From NCBI GenBank assembly GCA_000499405.2, contig HG738139.1, forward strand, positions 11,556,616-11,620,615: a stretch of DNA of 64,000 nucleotides, in the 5' to 3' direction. Position numbers and translations under genes: made by a program. The DNA comes from Onchocerca volvulus (taxonomy: Eukaryota > Nematoda > Chromadorea > Rhabditida > Onchocercidae). Each line of letters begins with the position of its first letter. Within the stretch, counting starts at the first letter, position 1. A model generated the notes under the pieces. The model did no database searches. It was not told the DNA's origin and saw only the letters and a list, made by a program, of their open reading frames with translations. Shown here piece by piece: positions 1-11,757 of the stretch.

Positions 1-867
1 AACTTTATGACATAAAATTAAATTGATATATATGTGCAGTTATAATTCACCTGTTATAATTATCATTTAAAAAAATGTATATAGAAAAAAACTTTTTTTG
101 TTTGAAATTAAATAAATATAGCCAATGTTTAAAATTAGGTAACTATAGCCGATTTGATAAATATAGATTATTGAAATTTGAAGCTATTGAAGTATTACTA
201 ATTGCAAATGAATAGAAAACAATACGAAAATGATATGCAAAAATGGGCTTCCTTCTTTCACAATTTATCTCGTTTCTTTGACGAATAGCTTTGATTGTTT
301 ATCTTTTGTTAAAAGAGGTTTGTTAAAATCTAATCTAAAAACTTTAATAATCTAAATTTATTCCAATATAAATTGGGAAATGTTAGTGATAATGCCTTCT
401 TGTTTTGCTGAACAAATAATTTCATAAATTATTAGAAATATTTTTTGATGATATATCATTTGTAATAAATATAAGTTGTCGGTTTTTTTATTTTTACTTA
501 AAAGTTTCAAAAAAAAAAAAAAGAAAGGAAAAAAGAAAACAGGATATTATTAAATATTATTTACTACAAAAATATTAAAAATTTTAATTTCAGAATTTTT
601 GGTCCAATTTATCGTAATTAATAATAAATTTTAAGCTAATATATATTGAAAAGAAATGGAAACTGAAATTGACTGGAAAAAATTAAAATCAATCTCGATT
701 TTTATCTTCTTAACAATAATTATTATCATTTATTATCGATAAAAATTGTAAACCTACGATAATATCATTTAATATTTAATCATTTTATTCTTATACAACA
801 TACAAAGAGACAAGAATTAAGTATTTGTTTTTCATATTTAACCATGGTTGTTTTTCCAAAATTTCAT

Positions 868-1300
868 TTTCTCTTTTCGTTTTTCTTGTCTGTGATAATT
901 TGTAAGGAAAATGATTTGTAGGAAAATGATTTTTTTCTAAGATATTTATTTTAAATATTTTTCTTTTGAAATATTTGCATCATTATCAAATTATGCTGAA
1001 TAGAAATAATAATATCGTAATAGTTGATAAATGTCACCATTAACTATACTTCAATAAGTTCCGATCTGACATTTTAGTCTTTCCTAAATTTTAGACTTTT
1101 TTGTCTTTTTATTTCTTGTCTGATGATAATTATTACGAAAATGAATTTTTTTTTCCAGAAATTTATTTCAAATACTTTTCTTTTAAAATATTTGCATCAA
1201 CGGACTAATGATACTTTCATTATATCATGCTGAGTAGAAATTATGATATCATAATATTTGATAAATGTCATCCTCTGCGATATTTCAATAAATTCCGATG
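868..1300. repeat. Internal tandem duplication in copy A, two units of about 220 bp
   Basis: Two adjacent diverged units share the series TTTTTCTTGTCTG, AAATATTTGCATCA, ATGCTGA.TAGAAAT and TTGATAAATGTCA. The first spans about 868-1085 and the second about 1097-1300. Copy B (5388-6830) has only one such unit, so the doubling probably followed the larger duplication. Confidence 0.55.
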
Positions 1301-2191
1301 TGATAACATATCTCAAATATGGCTTTTGTAGCCAATTTTTCTTAACCGTGAAAATGATTATGGATTCATGTTCCTTATCGTATTGTTATTCGAAACTTTG
1401 CGGTATTTCAAACTTGGATAATCAAACCTTTATTAGGAAAAATTTGATAACACGAAAACAGATAATTACAACATCAATCATATTAATAATTTCATAATAC
1501 GAAGGGTATAAAACAAATAAGGAGAAATTCAAATACCCAAGCCGGATAATCCAAATGCTCTGATTGATGCCCATCATTTAAACTGATCCACAAGAAAGCG
1601 CTTTTGTTAGCGCATGAGGGTGCGCTTTTGTGATCGTGACATATTCTGCTGCGTAAAATAAGAGCAAAAATCATTTCATTCAAGAGAAATCACTTTTTTG
1701 TGGTATTCCTCGCAATTTCAGCGACAACTTTTTCAAGTTTATTTTCCTCTTCTTGAATCCCCGAATTCATTATATTATTGCGAGATTTATTGAATGAAAC
1801 AATTATATATCGAGAAATCGAAACTGATTATAATATAAATATATTCAGTACTCAATTATTGTATTAATCGTGACTCATCATCTATAAATGTTATCTTCTC
1901 ATACATTACAAAGTACATATCTATCCTCATCTTTGTCTCTCATCCCCAGCTTTATTCTTAATTGTTGTTACTGATGCTTTGTACAGTGACTCCTATCCCT
2001 ACATCTGTACTATCCATAAATCTCCTCACTTCTCCCCCAAAGGGATTTTTATATTAACAAGGGCCATTGTTCCTTTGGACTCAAGAACCAACCAATCTAA
2101 TCTTCTTTTGCTCTTAAGAAAAACATTTTTTATTGATTGGTTTCGCTGTATTCTCGATTAAACTGATTTCTGTTTAGTTCTGCAATTAGTA

Positions 2192-2262
2192 CTGCAAGTT
2201 CGCTGTCATTTGTCGGTTAATTGTTAATTGCAAGTTCGCTGTCATTTGTCGGTTAATTGCGC
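2192..2262. repeat. Short tandem duplication, period about 37 bp
   Basis: The motif beginning TGCAAGTTCGCTGTC and continuing to GGTTAATTG occurs twice head to tail, exact over about 30 bp. It lies in the part of copy A that is absent from copy B. There is no coding evidence. Confidence 0.8.
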
Positions 2263-2639
2263 GAATTGACCGCAACAAAAAAGAGTTTTCCTAAGAAGTT
2301 TCCGGAAATTCCCAACATTATAATCATTATTTAACATAATAATAACAACAATAATAATGATTACATTTTATTTATTATTATCATTTTTATATCATCATCA
2401 TCACTTTTTACTATTATTATCTGATTAATTCTATTGTTATTTATTAATTTATTTCATTCAAGATTTTGCTATTTTACATGGCTAGTAATTTTAATTCATT
2501 AATTATAGTTTATTTCATCCCAACATTTCAAAAAAGCAATATGAAATTTGCATTGTATTTCTGTCATAATTTTTTCCCATATTTTTTAAACAGTGAAATC
2601 TTTCTACACATAAAGATGAAAAATCGATTAGCATAATAA

Positions 2640-3382
2640 TAAAATTTTTGCAAATTATGATGATAATTCTATGACAGATGAAATGTTTCGGACGAAGAAA
2701 ATTACTTAAAGCAAGTTTTTCAAATTACCAACAGGATTATGCGATGATTAGAAACTTGTCAAAGTAGTGGGAAATTAGAATTTATTAATTTATGTGATGA
2801 GTCTACTTAAGATTTAGATTGGCCATTATCAATTTATATTGTCGTTGACAAAATAACGAGATACCAAAAAATGAAAGAGCGGATGAATGCCATCCGATTA
2901 TGGTGACAAACTACTACCGAAAGCAAATTAGATAGTTAGTAGTCTGTCTTTCCCATAGTATTCGTTCTGGTTTAGCATACCAGCGATGCCAACCTTAGAC
3001 TGATTACTAATCAGTGATGATTAGAAAGATAAAAAAACATAATGTATATATTATGAACATGCACTTCCAATATGATGCACGCTAACTGCACAATGTTTCA
3101 TTTGCATTTTGATGTATTTCTCTGTCTCAACATTTCAATAAAAACGGTTTAAAGAAATTCGTAACTCCGACTTCTATCGGATAATCGAAGTTGTAAAATT
3201 GCACGTGAAGAATGGACAACCGAAGTGTCTTTCGTTTTTTTTTTTTCTTTTTTTGTAAAAAAGTAAATGTAGATAGGAGAGAGGAGATTGAAAGGAACAA
3301 AAAAGAAAAAGAAAGAAGATAGAAGAGAGAGAGAGAAGTATTATCAAAAAAAAACATGTTTTTTTCTGTCACAGCTGTGACA
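2640..3382. repeat. Dispersed repeat, copy 1 (partner at 42793-43607)
   Basis: Two copies lie about 40 kb apart in the same orientation. From 2971 to about 3305 the match to 43190-43525 is almost perfect, with only a handful of differences seen by eye, mostly in poly-T. The part at 2640-2970 is clearly more diverged and lacks about 65 bp present in the partner. The right end of this copy is the perfect 16-bp palindrome TGTCACAGCTGTGACA (3367-3382). A reading frame including QKMKERMNAI is shared with the partner but interrupted. I infer a mobile element of unidentified class. Confidence 0.8.
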
Positions 3383-3456
3383 TCTATTTATCAGATATAT
3401 TAGTATGTAAAAACACGTATTTATTCGAATGAAGCGTCATTTCGACAAATTGTTTG

Positions 3457-3540
3457 TTCAAAATCTTACATATTAGAAGATTCGATTGCTTTGGAACTTT
3501 GGAAAAAAAAAAAGAATTTTCTAATATGTAAGATTTTGAA
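3457..3540. repeat. Perfect 22-bp inverted repeat, 40-bp loop
   Basis: The arm at 3457-3478 (TTCAAAATCTTACATATTAG plus AA) is exactly reverse-complementary to 3519-3540. It sits just outside dispersed repeat copy 1. The TTGTTCAAAATC start resembles the subterminal sequence of the Helitron-like ends at 30622 and 42238. It could be a fold-back remnant. No transcript evidence exists. Confidence 0.7.
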
Positions 3541-3604
3541 TAAATGAATATTGATATTTTTATTTATATAGATTAACATTTTTCAGCATGCTAATACGAT
3601 TTTT

Positions 3605-3700
3605 TATGCATATAATATTTTCGATAACGACATATAACATCATTTTCGCTTCGTACATAAAGCGATTGACGATTTATTGAAAAATTAAAAATGAAAATTT
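3605..3700. repeat. Diverged dispersed repeat (partner 11298-11395)
   Basis: This shares an ordered series with 11298-11395: a GATAAC..CAT.TA motif, then GCATCATTT-like sequence, CATAAAGCGA, and finally TTGACGATTTATTGAAAA. About 7.7 kb apart, same orientation, no coding content. From 3701 to 4659 I see nothing beyond ordinary AT-rich sequence. Confidence 0.55.
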
Positions 3701-4659
3701 AAATTTGCACAAAACATGAAGAAAGGAAACGCACTGAACAAAACTGCAAAAAAATTGAACAAAACATATCTATCGTTTAATATGGATAATTTTCAGATAA
3801 AAGGCTTGAAATTGTATCTCGTATAAATATTTGTAAATATATTTTGAAAGGATTTGTACGAATAGAAATTTGAAAGCTTTTCATATTAGTGAAAAGGAAA
3901 TTTAGCAGAATATCAGGAAAAAAATTGTTTACTTTGGTTATCTTTTTTTTTACTGGAATAAATTAGCATTTTTTGTTCGAAACGGCCAATTTTTTCAAGA
4001 CACATATGTAATTATTAGAATAGATCCAATCAAAATTTCAATTAAACGAAAGTTACTGGCAACGCAAGCTTGAATGCCCTTCTATATTTTTAGAGTTTTT
4101 GTATGAGATTTACTTTTTACTCTGGTTACTGTTTTCTGAATTTCCCGCTAAAAAATAGATCTCCTTTCTAGTCATGATTAATTTACGAATGGTATTCATA
4201 GGAAACACGGCCTAAATATACTTATAAGTCGTGATGTTCTATATAATGTAATACTTTATTGACATGCGTTTGTATTGCTTGTATTGCTATTACTCTCGTA
4301 ACAAATTGTATGAATCGTTGTTTTTTGAATCTCACTATGTTTCGTTAGGTCATTTTGTCGATAATCTGTTTTTGACTGCAATGAAAAGTGATGAACGAGT
4401 AATGAATATTGTGATATTCAAAAAGTAATTTCTAGATTACAAGAAAGGAAAAGGTGCAAAAAATTCAAGAGAAATTATATATTCAGAAATCAATTCTATC
4501 TAATTAATCCAAATATATTATCTATTTTTAGAATAATTGTCGCGAAATCTTACTACGAATTTTTCTTGTCCGATTCATTTCTTCAATTTCAAATTGAAAA
4601 TCTCATATGTATACATATGAGATTATCATGGGCTAATATTTAATTTATATGCCTTAAGT

Positions 4660-4992
4660 CTAAAGTCTAAACCTGAGCTTTGTTAATGGTGAATGCGAAC
4701 GCCAATAGAATTGGAAATTACAAAATGGGATATTCGTTGGAATCATAGGAACGCGAAGAATGAGGACATCTTCATTTTGAAAGACTTGTAAGGCTCTTAG
4801 TATTGTTGTTTCTACGACATTGCTCATTAATTTTTTTAGTTCAAGCCGTGTGCCGTTCCACAATTTTGGCTGGCTGATATTTCGCAAGATGATAATTGGC
4901 ACGCCGATTTTCAATTGCAGTACTTGCGGTGGTATCTCTGGGGGATCGAGTGAATTCGAAAATTCTGTTGAATAATTAACCGCTTCGTCTGC
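4660..4992 (-). pseudogene. Helitron helicase C-terminal fragment, frameshifted
   Basis: The minus strand encodes [19 protein letters not shown], then a stretch with [20 protein letters not shown] and [10 protein letters not shown], the characteristic C-terminal part of the PIF1-like helicase of Helitron Rep/Hel proteins. After IPF the frame breaks near 4717. The shifted frame reads [12 protein letters not shown], matching the conserved motif VI region of that family (family usually LAFAxTINKxQGQS). Only about 110 codons remain and the Rep domain is absent, so this is a dead relic. Several repeats in this window have Helitron-like ends and may be related to it. Confidence 0.85.
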
Positions 4993-5387
4993 TTAGGCTT
5001 CGGAAGATTTATAAATTTTTTTTCCGCTGCAATAAATTTTTTCACTATCAACAAATCCAAAAAAAAAAAAAAATGGTCATTTCAACAAAAATTTCGGTTC
5101 AATATTAATAGACATAGCAGGAGCAAAAATTTAAATTAGCATTGAGGATTATACTATTTATAATCATACATGAATTGTTAAAAAAATTATCATCTTAGCA
5201 AAATTAATTTACTGAATATTTCTGTCAAAAATTTAAATATTCTATTAAATTCTCTTTTTTTTTTTTTTTTTTAATTTTGTTTTCAGGAAATTTTATTCGC
5301 AATGCATTAATCAAAAAAAGCTTGAAATGATTTCATATATGTGCTCGGCAAAATTTTCTAATGAATAAAATGTCATTTCAAAAAATA
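4993..5387. other. Intergenic, no feature
   Basis: AT-rich sequence with poly-A and poly-T runs near 5060 and 5256. I see no gene, RNA or structured repeat. Confidence 0.6.
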
Positions 5388-6830
5388 ACTATCACGGCAT
5401 AAATTTAAATTGACATATATGTAAAATTATTATGCATCATTTAAAAAAAAGAGTTTTTAAAAAAAAGATTTTTTTTTGTTTAGAATTAAAAAATATAGCC
5501 AATTTAATAAATAGAGATTATCAGAGTTTGAAGCTATCGAAGTATTGATTACTGAGCAAAAAAAAAAAGAAAAAAAACAACATAAAAATGATGTACAAAT
5601 ATAGGTTTGCTTCCTTCTACAAATTACCTCGCTTCTTTAACAAATAGCTTTTTATCATCTTGAAAAAGAAATGTGAATGAGAATGTTGTAATTATTATGC
5701 TGAAATAATAATTTCATAAATTGCAAAAAATATTTTTTAGTATTTTCATTTCTATTGAAAAGATTTCAAAGAAAAAAAGACGAAAAGAAAGAACACAAAA
5801 TATTATTGGGCAATAATTATTATAACAAATAATAAAAATTTTAATTTGTGAATTTTTGATCGAATTTATCGTAATAAATGTTAATTTAATAATATTTAAA
5901 AGAAATAGGAATTGGCCACATTGTTATTGATATTTTTAAAGTGAATTTTTCATGGTTCTAATGAGATTTTTCAACCTAAAACTTAAATCCCTCAATCTAA
6001 AATTTAATCGTGTAATAGCAACAGCTGGAGTAATGCTTATGAGAAGTTTTATTGAAGATGAAAGAAAGTTTTTGGAATTGGTTTTTAAGAGCAGGTTTTA
6101 AGCTATTTTAAGCAAAAAAATTAAAATCAATTTCGATGCTTATCTTTATTACAATAATTATTACTACTTATCATTGATAAAAATTGTAAACTTACGATAA
6201 TATCATTTCTATCATTTAATCATTTTATTCTCATGCATCATATAAAGAGACAAAGATAATAAATATTTTAAGCATTTGTTTTTCAAATTTCCAATTTTCT
6301 CTTTTCGTTTTTCTTGTTTGTAATAATAATTTGCAAAAAAAAAATGATTTTTTTTTCTTAGAAATCTATTTTAAATATTTTTCTTTTGAAATATTTGCAT
6401 CAATTGATAATGATGTCTCTATCACATAATGCTGAACAAAAATAATATCGTAACAGTTGATAAATGTCCCCCTGTGCTACATTTCAATTAACTCCGATGT
6501 GATGACATATATCAAATACAGCTTTTCTGAGCTTATTTCTTTCTCGAATCCCAAATTCTTTAGATTATTGCAAGAATTACTAACTATGACTATTATAGTT
6601 ATTATTCGTAGTAACAACAGTAATGATGATTATATTACATCTATTACTATGATCATTTTCATGTTATCATTTTTCTTATTATCGTTATTGTTTTTATTAT
6701 TATTACTTGAATAATAGTATTGCTATTTACTAATTTGTTTCATCTGAAATTTTGTTACTTTACATGGCTACTAATTATTGTATGAAAGGATTAATTTAAA
6801 ATTTTAATTCATTAATTAAATTTCTATAAT
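5388..6830. repeat. Segmental duplication, copy B (diverged)
   Basis: Diverged counterpart of 1-2520, same orientation, about 5.4 kb downstream of it. Between about 5910 and 6115 it has roughly 190 bp that copy A lacks, starting near a TTGGCCACATTG motif. Short ORFs in it are not conserved between the copies, which argues against coding. Confidence 0.65.
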
Positions 6831-9088
6831 ACATTCGACGATGTCGTGAAGATTCTCCACTTAAAATTAAAATACTGAAAAACTGGTTTTACAGATTTAT
6901 AATGCTAGTGACCTTCTTACCACTTCCATGTTCTATTATCATTTCTTCATTTCCATTCACATTCCATTTTTTGAAATTCACATTACACAACATTTTGCAT
7001 GCAACTTTTACGTATACGTTGTTTCATATTTATATATCATTGTAAGAGAATTGATTAATTTAGAATTTTAAATTATATTTCAATTCTTCGATTAAATTTT
7101 TATAATTTCTATAAGGTAGTATTATTGAATATTTTTGAGATATTATATATTAATACATTAATTTAATCTCTTATGTAGAAATAAAATAATCTCAATAATT
7201 TTGGTTTTGAATATTGTATTCCATTTTGCAGATGAAAAATAAAATAATATTAATGTTAATAGAAATTAAGTTTTTAATGTTTGTTATCAAAAAATTTTAC
7301 ATGAATATAACATAGAATTTAATTTATTATGAAGGAAGAAATAACTAAGAAAATGGTTTAGCGAGTAATTGATCACTTCTTAATCAATTACTTTTTAATT
7401 GCTTTGAAATTATTATAAAACATATCAGAAACAAATATATTAAATATCAAATATTAACATGTGCTTTTAGAATAATAATTTTAAGAGGATATAAATATAA
7501 AGACAATATTTCGGAATAAGTGTTTTAAATTTTCAAATTAATTCTTAAAAAATATTGTTGAAGATATCTCGTGAACTATATATTTAATAGAGATAATAGA
7601 TTGATTATTATAATAATAATCTCACCAATCATAAATTATTTTATCATATCTTTTAAATATGCAATTATAATTTTTCAAAAATATTTTTTAATTGACCATT
7701 TTTTAATCTTTTTTACTTGAAAATGGAATTTAATTTAAAAATTTCAAAAACATAAATTTAAAAAAAGAATAATTATGATGATTTCTAATACAATTACTCA
7801 GCTTTTTTTTTTTTATATATTACAAGATAATATTGGCTATGCGAATCATTTGATCCGACCATTTTTGGCAGCTAAATAAATTTCTGGAGAGAGAGAGAGA
7901 GAGAGAGGTTTGAGGGAGAAAAATCGATTTCGATAATATTTTTCATTTATTGACGAGAAAAGTTTTATTTGTATTCAATGCTTCAATCTTCGTTACATCA
8001 CTGATTGTTAATTAATATGTCTAAAAATAACTTTTTTTTTGCTAATTTTTTTCTTTTAATTGATGAACTTTACCTTGATATTATTCAAAGAAAAATTTGT
8101 TCTTTTTTTAAAAATATTGTATGAAAGATTTTTCGAAATAATCGCGATACTAGTATTAAAGGAAATTTCAATACTAATGATCAGATATAATTACTATTAT
8201 TATTTTGCAGCAAGGAATAATTGGCAAAAAAAAAAAAAAAAGTCATTCTGAATTGAAATTATGCAATAAAAAGTTTACATGGAGCAATTTTTTACATCAT
8301 TATTGGATATTTTATTCTAATCAAAAAAAAGCAAAATCTTTGATTAAAAAAAAAGATGCTTGAAGTACCGTGATTTAAATCAAAAATCATAGATAATTAT
8401 CATGATAGTTGTGGTGATATCAATAATTTGATGAAAATTAAATTTCTTGATTATGCTGCGCATGTCTTCACTTCATCCATCATCATTTTTCCAATTTACG
8501 AATTAAGCCATTTAAATGAATAAAAAAAAAATTCGTCTTTTGTAGCTTTTTTTTTTCTTTTCGGAGCCAACTTTTGTTATTTACAAAATTATCGATTCGT
8601 GAAATATTTCGAACAAATTCAGTATAACATAGTAATATATTCAATTAATTAATAATTGTTATTCAATTTAAATAATGGAAAGAAAATAAAGGATTATTTC
8701 AGGATTTATTTATGCAAAGCAATATTTATTCCAAGATTTATTTAAATAAATTTTATTTACTTTAATAGCTTCTTTCTAAATTTTATAAGTATTTGATTTC
8801 AATATTTCCTTCTCTTGTAATTAAAAATTCAAATTGTATGGCTATTCAATTAAATTTATCAATTCTTGACATATTTTCGATTTACTTCAACTTTCTCCAT
8901 TTAAGCATAAAATTAAATTATGAGACTTCAGTTTTCTTTTAAAATTCACTTATGCTAATTACTAACGGAATGCAAAAGATAATAGGACCATAATATTGAA
9001 TTCGCATAAATAATGTAATACTTAATTAATCTTTTTACAGAACTATGATTTGCATATGAATTGATTATTGAAAAATTGAGGTACATTT
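6831..9088. other. Intergenic, AT-rich, one short GA repeat
   Basis: There is a short (GA)n run near 7889-7908. Otherwise there are poly-A/T runs and short random ORFs. No gene is supported. Confidence 0.6.
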
Positions 9089-9178
9089 GGGAGCGGGGGG
9101 GAGGGGGAAGAGCAGAGTAACGGGGAAGCGGGGAGCGGGGAAGCGAGAGAGCGGGGGGGCGGGGGAGCGGGGGAAGTG
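9089..9178. repeat. G-rich island with G-quadruplex potential
   Basis: The + strand over about 90 bp consists of G runs of 4-7 separated by AGC, AAGC or A, for example GGGGGGGAGGGGG and GGGGGAGCGGGGG. It is embedded in very AT-rich DNA. It fits the intramolecular G-quadruplex pattern several times over. The proline-rich minus ORF across it is a low-complexity artefact. Confidence 0.85.
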
Positions 9179-9319
9179 AAAAAAAAGATTGGTTCATTTC
9201 AATTGTTTGATTCCATTGCAAAATTTGCTCAGCTGATTTATTCATTTTCATTTTTTCTGCCATTTCATTATTTTTTGCTTCACATCGTTTCGATGTTATA
9301 TTCGATATGGAAAATATTA

Positions 9320-9460
9320 AATTAATAATAATAATAATAATAACAATAATAATAAGAAGTAATAATAATAAATTAAAAAAAAATTATAATAATTAATAGT
9401 AATCAATAATAATAATTAATAATAATAGTCAATAATTATAATAGTAATAATCGAAACAAA
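9320..9460. repeat. Degenerate AAT microsatellite
   Basis: Imperfect (AAT)n with AAC, AGT and AAG interruptions. No other signal. Confidence 0.8.
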
Positions 9461-10011
9461 GACAAGATTTTATTATCAAATTGATAAGCACTAGAAGTTA
9501 TCAGTTCGAAGCAAATATAATTCAATTTAACTCATCAATATGAAGTAAATTTTTTTTTCGCATTTCATTTGAAATTAGCAAATTTCAGCACAACATTTGA
9601 TTTTGCTAACAATGAAAGATACAGGGAATGAGGAAAAAAATAGAATTTCTATTTGTTTTGGATAAATAAATGAATAAATAATAAATTTAAATGAATAATT
9701 AATAATGCCTTATTTATTTTTATTAATTTAATTTTCATCAATTCTACTTATTTCATATTTATTCAAATTAACGATATCGATTAACGATTGATAATGATAA
9801 ATATTGCACATTTATATGAAAGAATATCATTGCAAATTTTAATTCTAATTTGAAATAAAGTATATTACATATTTACTTATATAAAAGGCATTCCATTATA
9901 TTTCCTTTCCTTCCATGGCATTTATCCAAGTGCTATAAATAGAATGCTGTTAATGCTACATAACGATTTTGTTATTATGCTAAAGTTTTCCATATTTATT
10001 TCGGAAAATAG

Positions 10012-10250
10012 AGAGAAATGAGAGAGAGAGAGAGAGAGAGGGAGAGAGAAAGAAAGAAAGAAAGAAAGAAAAGGGAAAATAAGTATTTGCATATAATGTT
10101 TTCAAATTATAAATATATACATTTTCCTTTCTTTCTCCCTTTTTGATATGCTTATTTTCAATTGATATTTTTCAAATCATTCATTTCACTAAAATTTCTA
10201 TTGCCCTCTTTTTTTCCCTCTTTCTTTCTCTTTCTCTCTCTCTCTCTCTG
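10012..10250. repeat. Purine tract and opposing pyrimidine tract
   Basis: (GA)n/(GAAA)n at about 10012-10077 is followed 130 bp later by (TTTC)n/(TC)n at about 10208-10250. The two arms could pair as an imperfect long hairpin, though both may simply be independent microsatellites. From 10251 to 11297 I see only AT-rich sequence. Confidence 0.7.
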
Positions 10251-11297
10251 TATTTCTGTGTCTTGATGTTTTTTTAATTTATTTAAATTATATATTGTAT
10301 ACTATTTTAAGCGTTACATCAATTTTTAAATTGTTTATGTGATTTGAAAATTCATCAAAAAAAAAAAAAAAAGAAAAATTTTAATATTTTAAAGATTTTG
10401 TTGAAGAAGAAAAATTACGTACTTTTTTTTTTTTTTGAAGTCCAAAGAGGAACGTTAATTATATAATGTAAATGGAAATTTTGTATAATATGTACAATAA
10501 TCATAAAAATTTACGGGAAAAATAAGCTCAAACATGAATCATAATGAGCAAAAATATTAAAAATTAAATTAAAGGAAAATAAAATTACACAAATAATTCC
10601 TTTCATTTTGGTAATTTATTGAAATTGAAAAAAAAAATTAGTGAAAAAGAAAATCAATAAATTTATTCTATTTTGGATAATATTTTTATGTTACATTGCT
10701 GTTTATATCATTTGCTTTTTTTTTTTTTTAGATTATTTAAAATTATAAAGATAAACGAACTTTTTTTGAAGAAATAAAATTATTTACACAACGTATTTTG
10801 TTTGCCTAAATTAATACTCTCACTTTTTTTTTTTTAAATAATTTATAGCTACCTAAAAAACAAATTAGAAAAATTATCTTCTAAAATAATTTTATATGTT
10901 TTTTTTTAACATAATACATTACGTACCTTTTTTTTTCCGTTTTTTGATGCCTTTTATAAAATGTACAAATATTAAAATACGCTTAATAACAATACGCATA
11001 AGTAGTTTTTTTCAAACGTAATATTAACGCAAAAAATATCGAAATATATTCAGTAAGCTATATTGAGTAATAAAATATATTTAATGGATTATTTAGATTA
11101 ATAATTCTTAGTTAGCTTAGCAAATAATTTTATGCAAAAAAAAAAGAAAAAAAAGTTAAACAGTTTGAAACATTAAACATTTCAAAATTTTTTTTTTTTT
11201 TTTTTTAGTGATGACAAATTTGTGTTTGAAAATATGTTAATGACAAACATTTAAAAAACGAATTAGCCTACTGAGAAATGTTAATGAAATTTTCTAT

Positions 11298-11395
11298 GTA
11301 TATAGATATTTTTTTTGATAACATCATATAGCATCATTTGCGTTTCTTGCATAAAGCGAAATTTATTTGACGATTTATTGAAAATTTAAAAATAA
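11298..11395. repeat. Diverged dispersed repeat (partner 3605-3700)
   Basis: Counterpart of 3605-3700, ending in the shared TTGACGATTTATTGAAAA motif. No coding content. Confidence 0.55.
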
Positions 11396-11562
11396 TTGCA
11401 ATAAAACTTGCAATAACTCGCAAAAATTGTAAAATTGCAATAAAACAAGAAAAAAGAAATACGAAAATTAAAGGCTAATTAAAAATTTAATTCTTTAAAG
11501 TGAAATTTGAACTCAAATTTTCGAAATGAAATTTAAGGCTCCAAGAAAAAGCCATTTTAATA

Positions 11563-11757
11563 TTAGGAACAATTTCTAGAGAGAAATATAATATGTTTAA
11601 AATAATGGGCAAATAGTAAAGTTTTTTCTTTCGTTTTCGGTGATAGATTATTCAAATCTATCCAACTTTCTTGATCGGTTTTTCTAAAATCAATTTTAAA
11701 AATTTTGCAACTTTTTTTTTCTTCCATTCTCTCTTCGACCTTATTCAATTCAGAAAC
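11563..11757 (-). CDS. Orphan exon-like ORF, unknown product
   Basis: On the minus strand a TTTGTACAG acceptor is followed by an open frame of 64 codons beginning VSELNKVEERMEEKKSC and continuing through KIDFRKTDQESWIDLNN to a stop. It is lysine- and glutamate-rich and hydrophilic, unlike the Phe/Ile/Leu-rich noise ORFs of this window, which makes a terminal exon conceivable. No partner exon with a matching donor could be found upstream on the minus strand, no family is recognised, and no start codon context is convincing. It could be a pseudo-exon or chance. Confidence 0.25.
   Translation of the reverse strand, partial: VSELNKVEERMEEKKSCKIFKIDFRKTDQESWIDLNNLSPKTKEKTLLFAHYFKHIIFLSRNCS

Larger units (their letters stand above)
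1..2520. repeat. Segmental duplication, copy A (diverged)
   Basis: Most of this stretch matches 5388-6830 in the same order and orientation at clearly diverged but continuous similarity. Shared landmarks include the GATAAATGTC...CCGATGTGAT block (about 1258-1310 versus 6457-6505), the AAAGAGACAA block (about 806 versus 6245) and the TTTACATGGCTA block (about 2473 versus 6760). Copy A carries extra sequence at about 1341-1740 and 1800-2330. No gene is visible. Short ORFs here have no recognisable domain. A gene-free repeat origin is inferred. Confidence 0.65.

Noticed and set aside
8955..9263. 102-codon proline-rich minus ORF
   Set aside because: The proline segment is the complement of the G-rich island. 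Flanks are noise.
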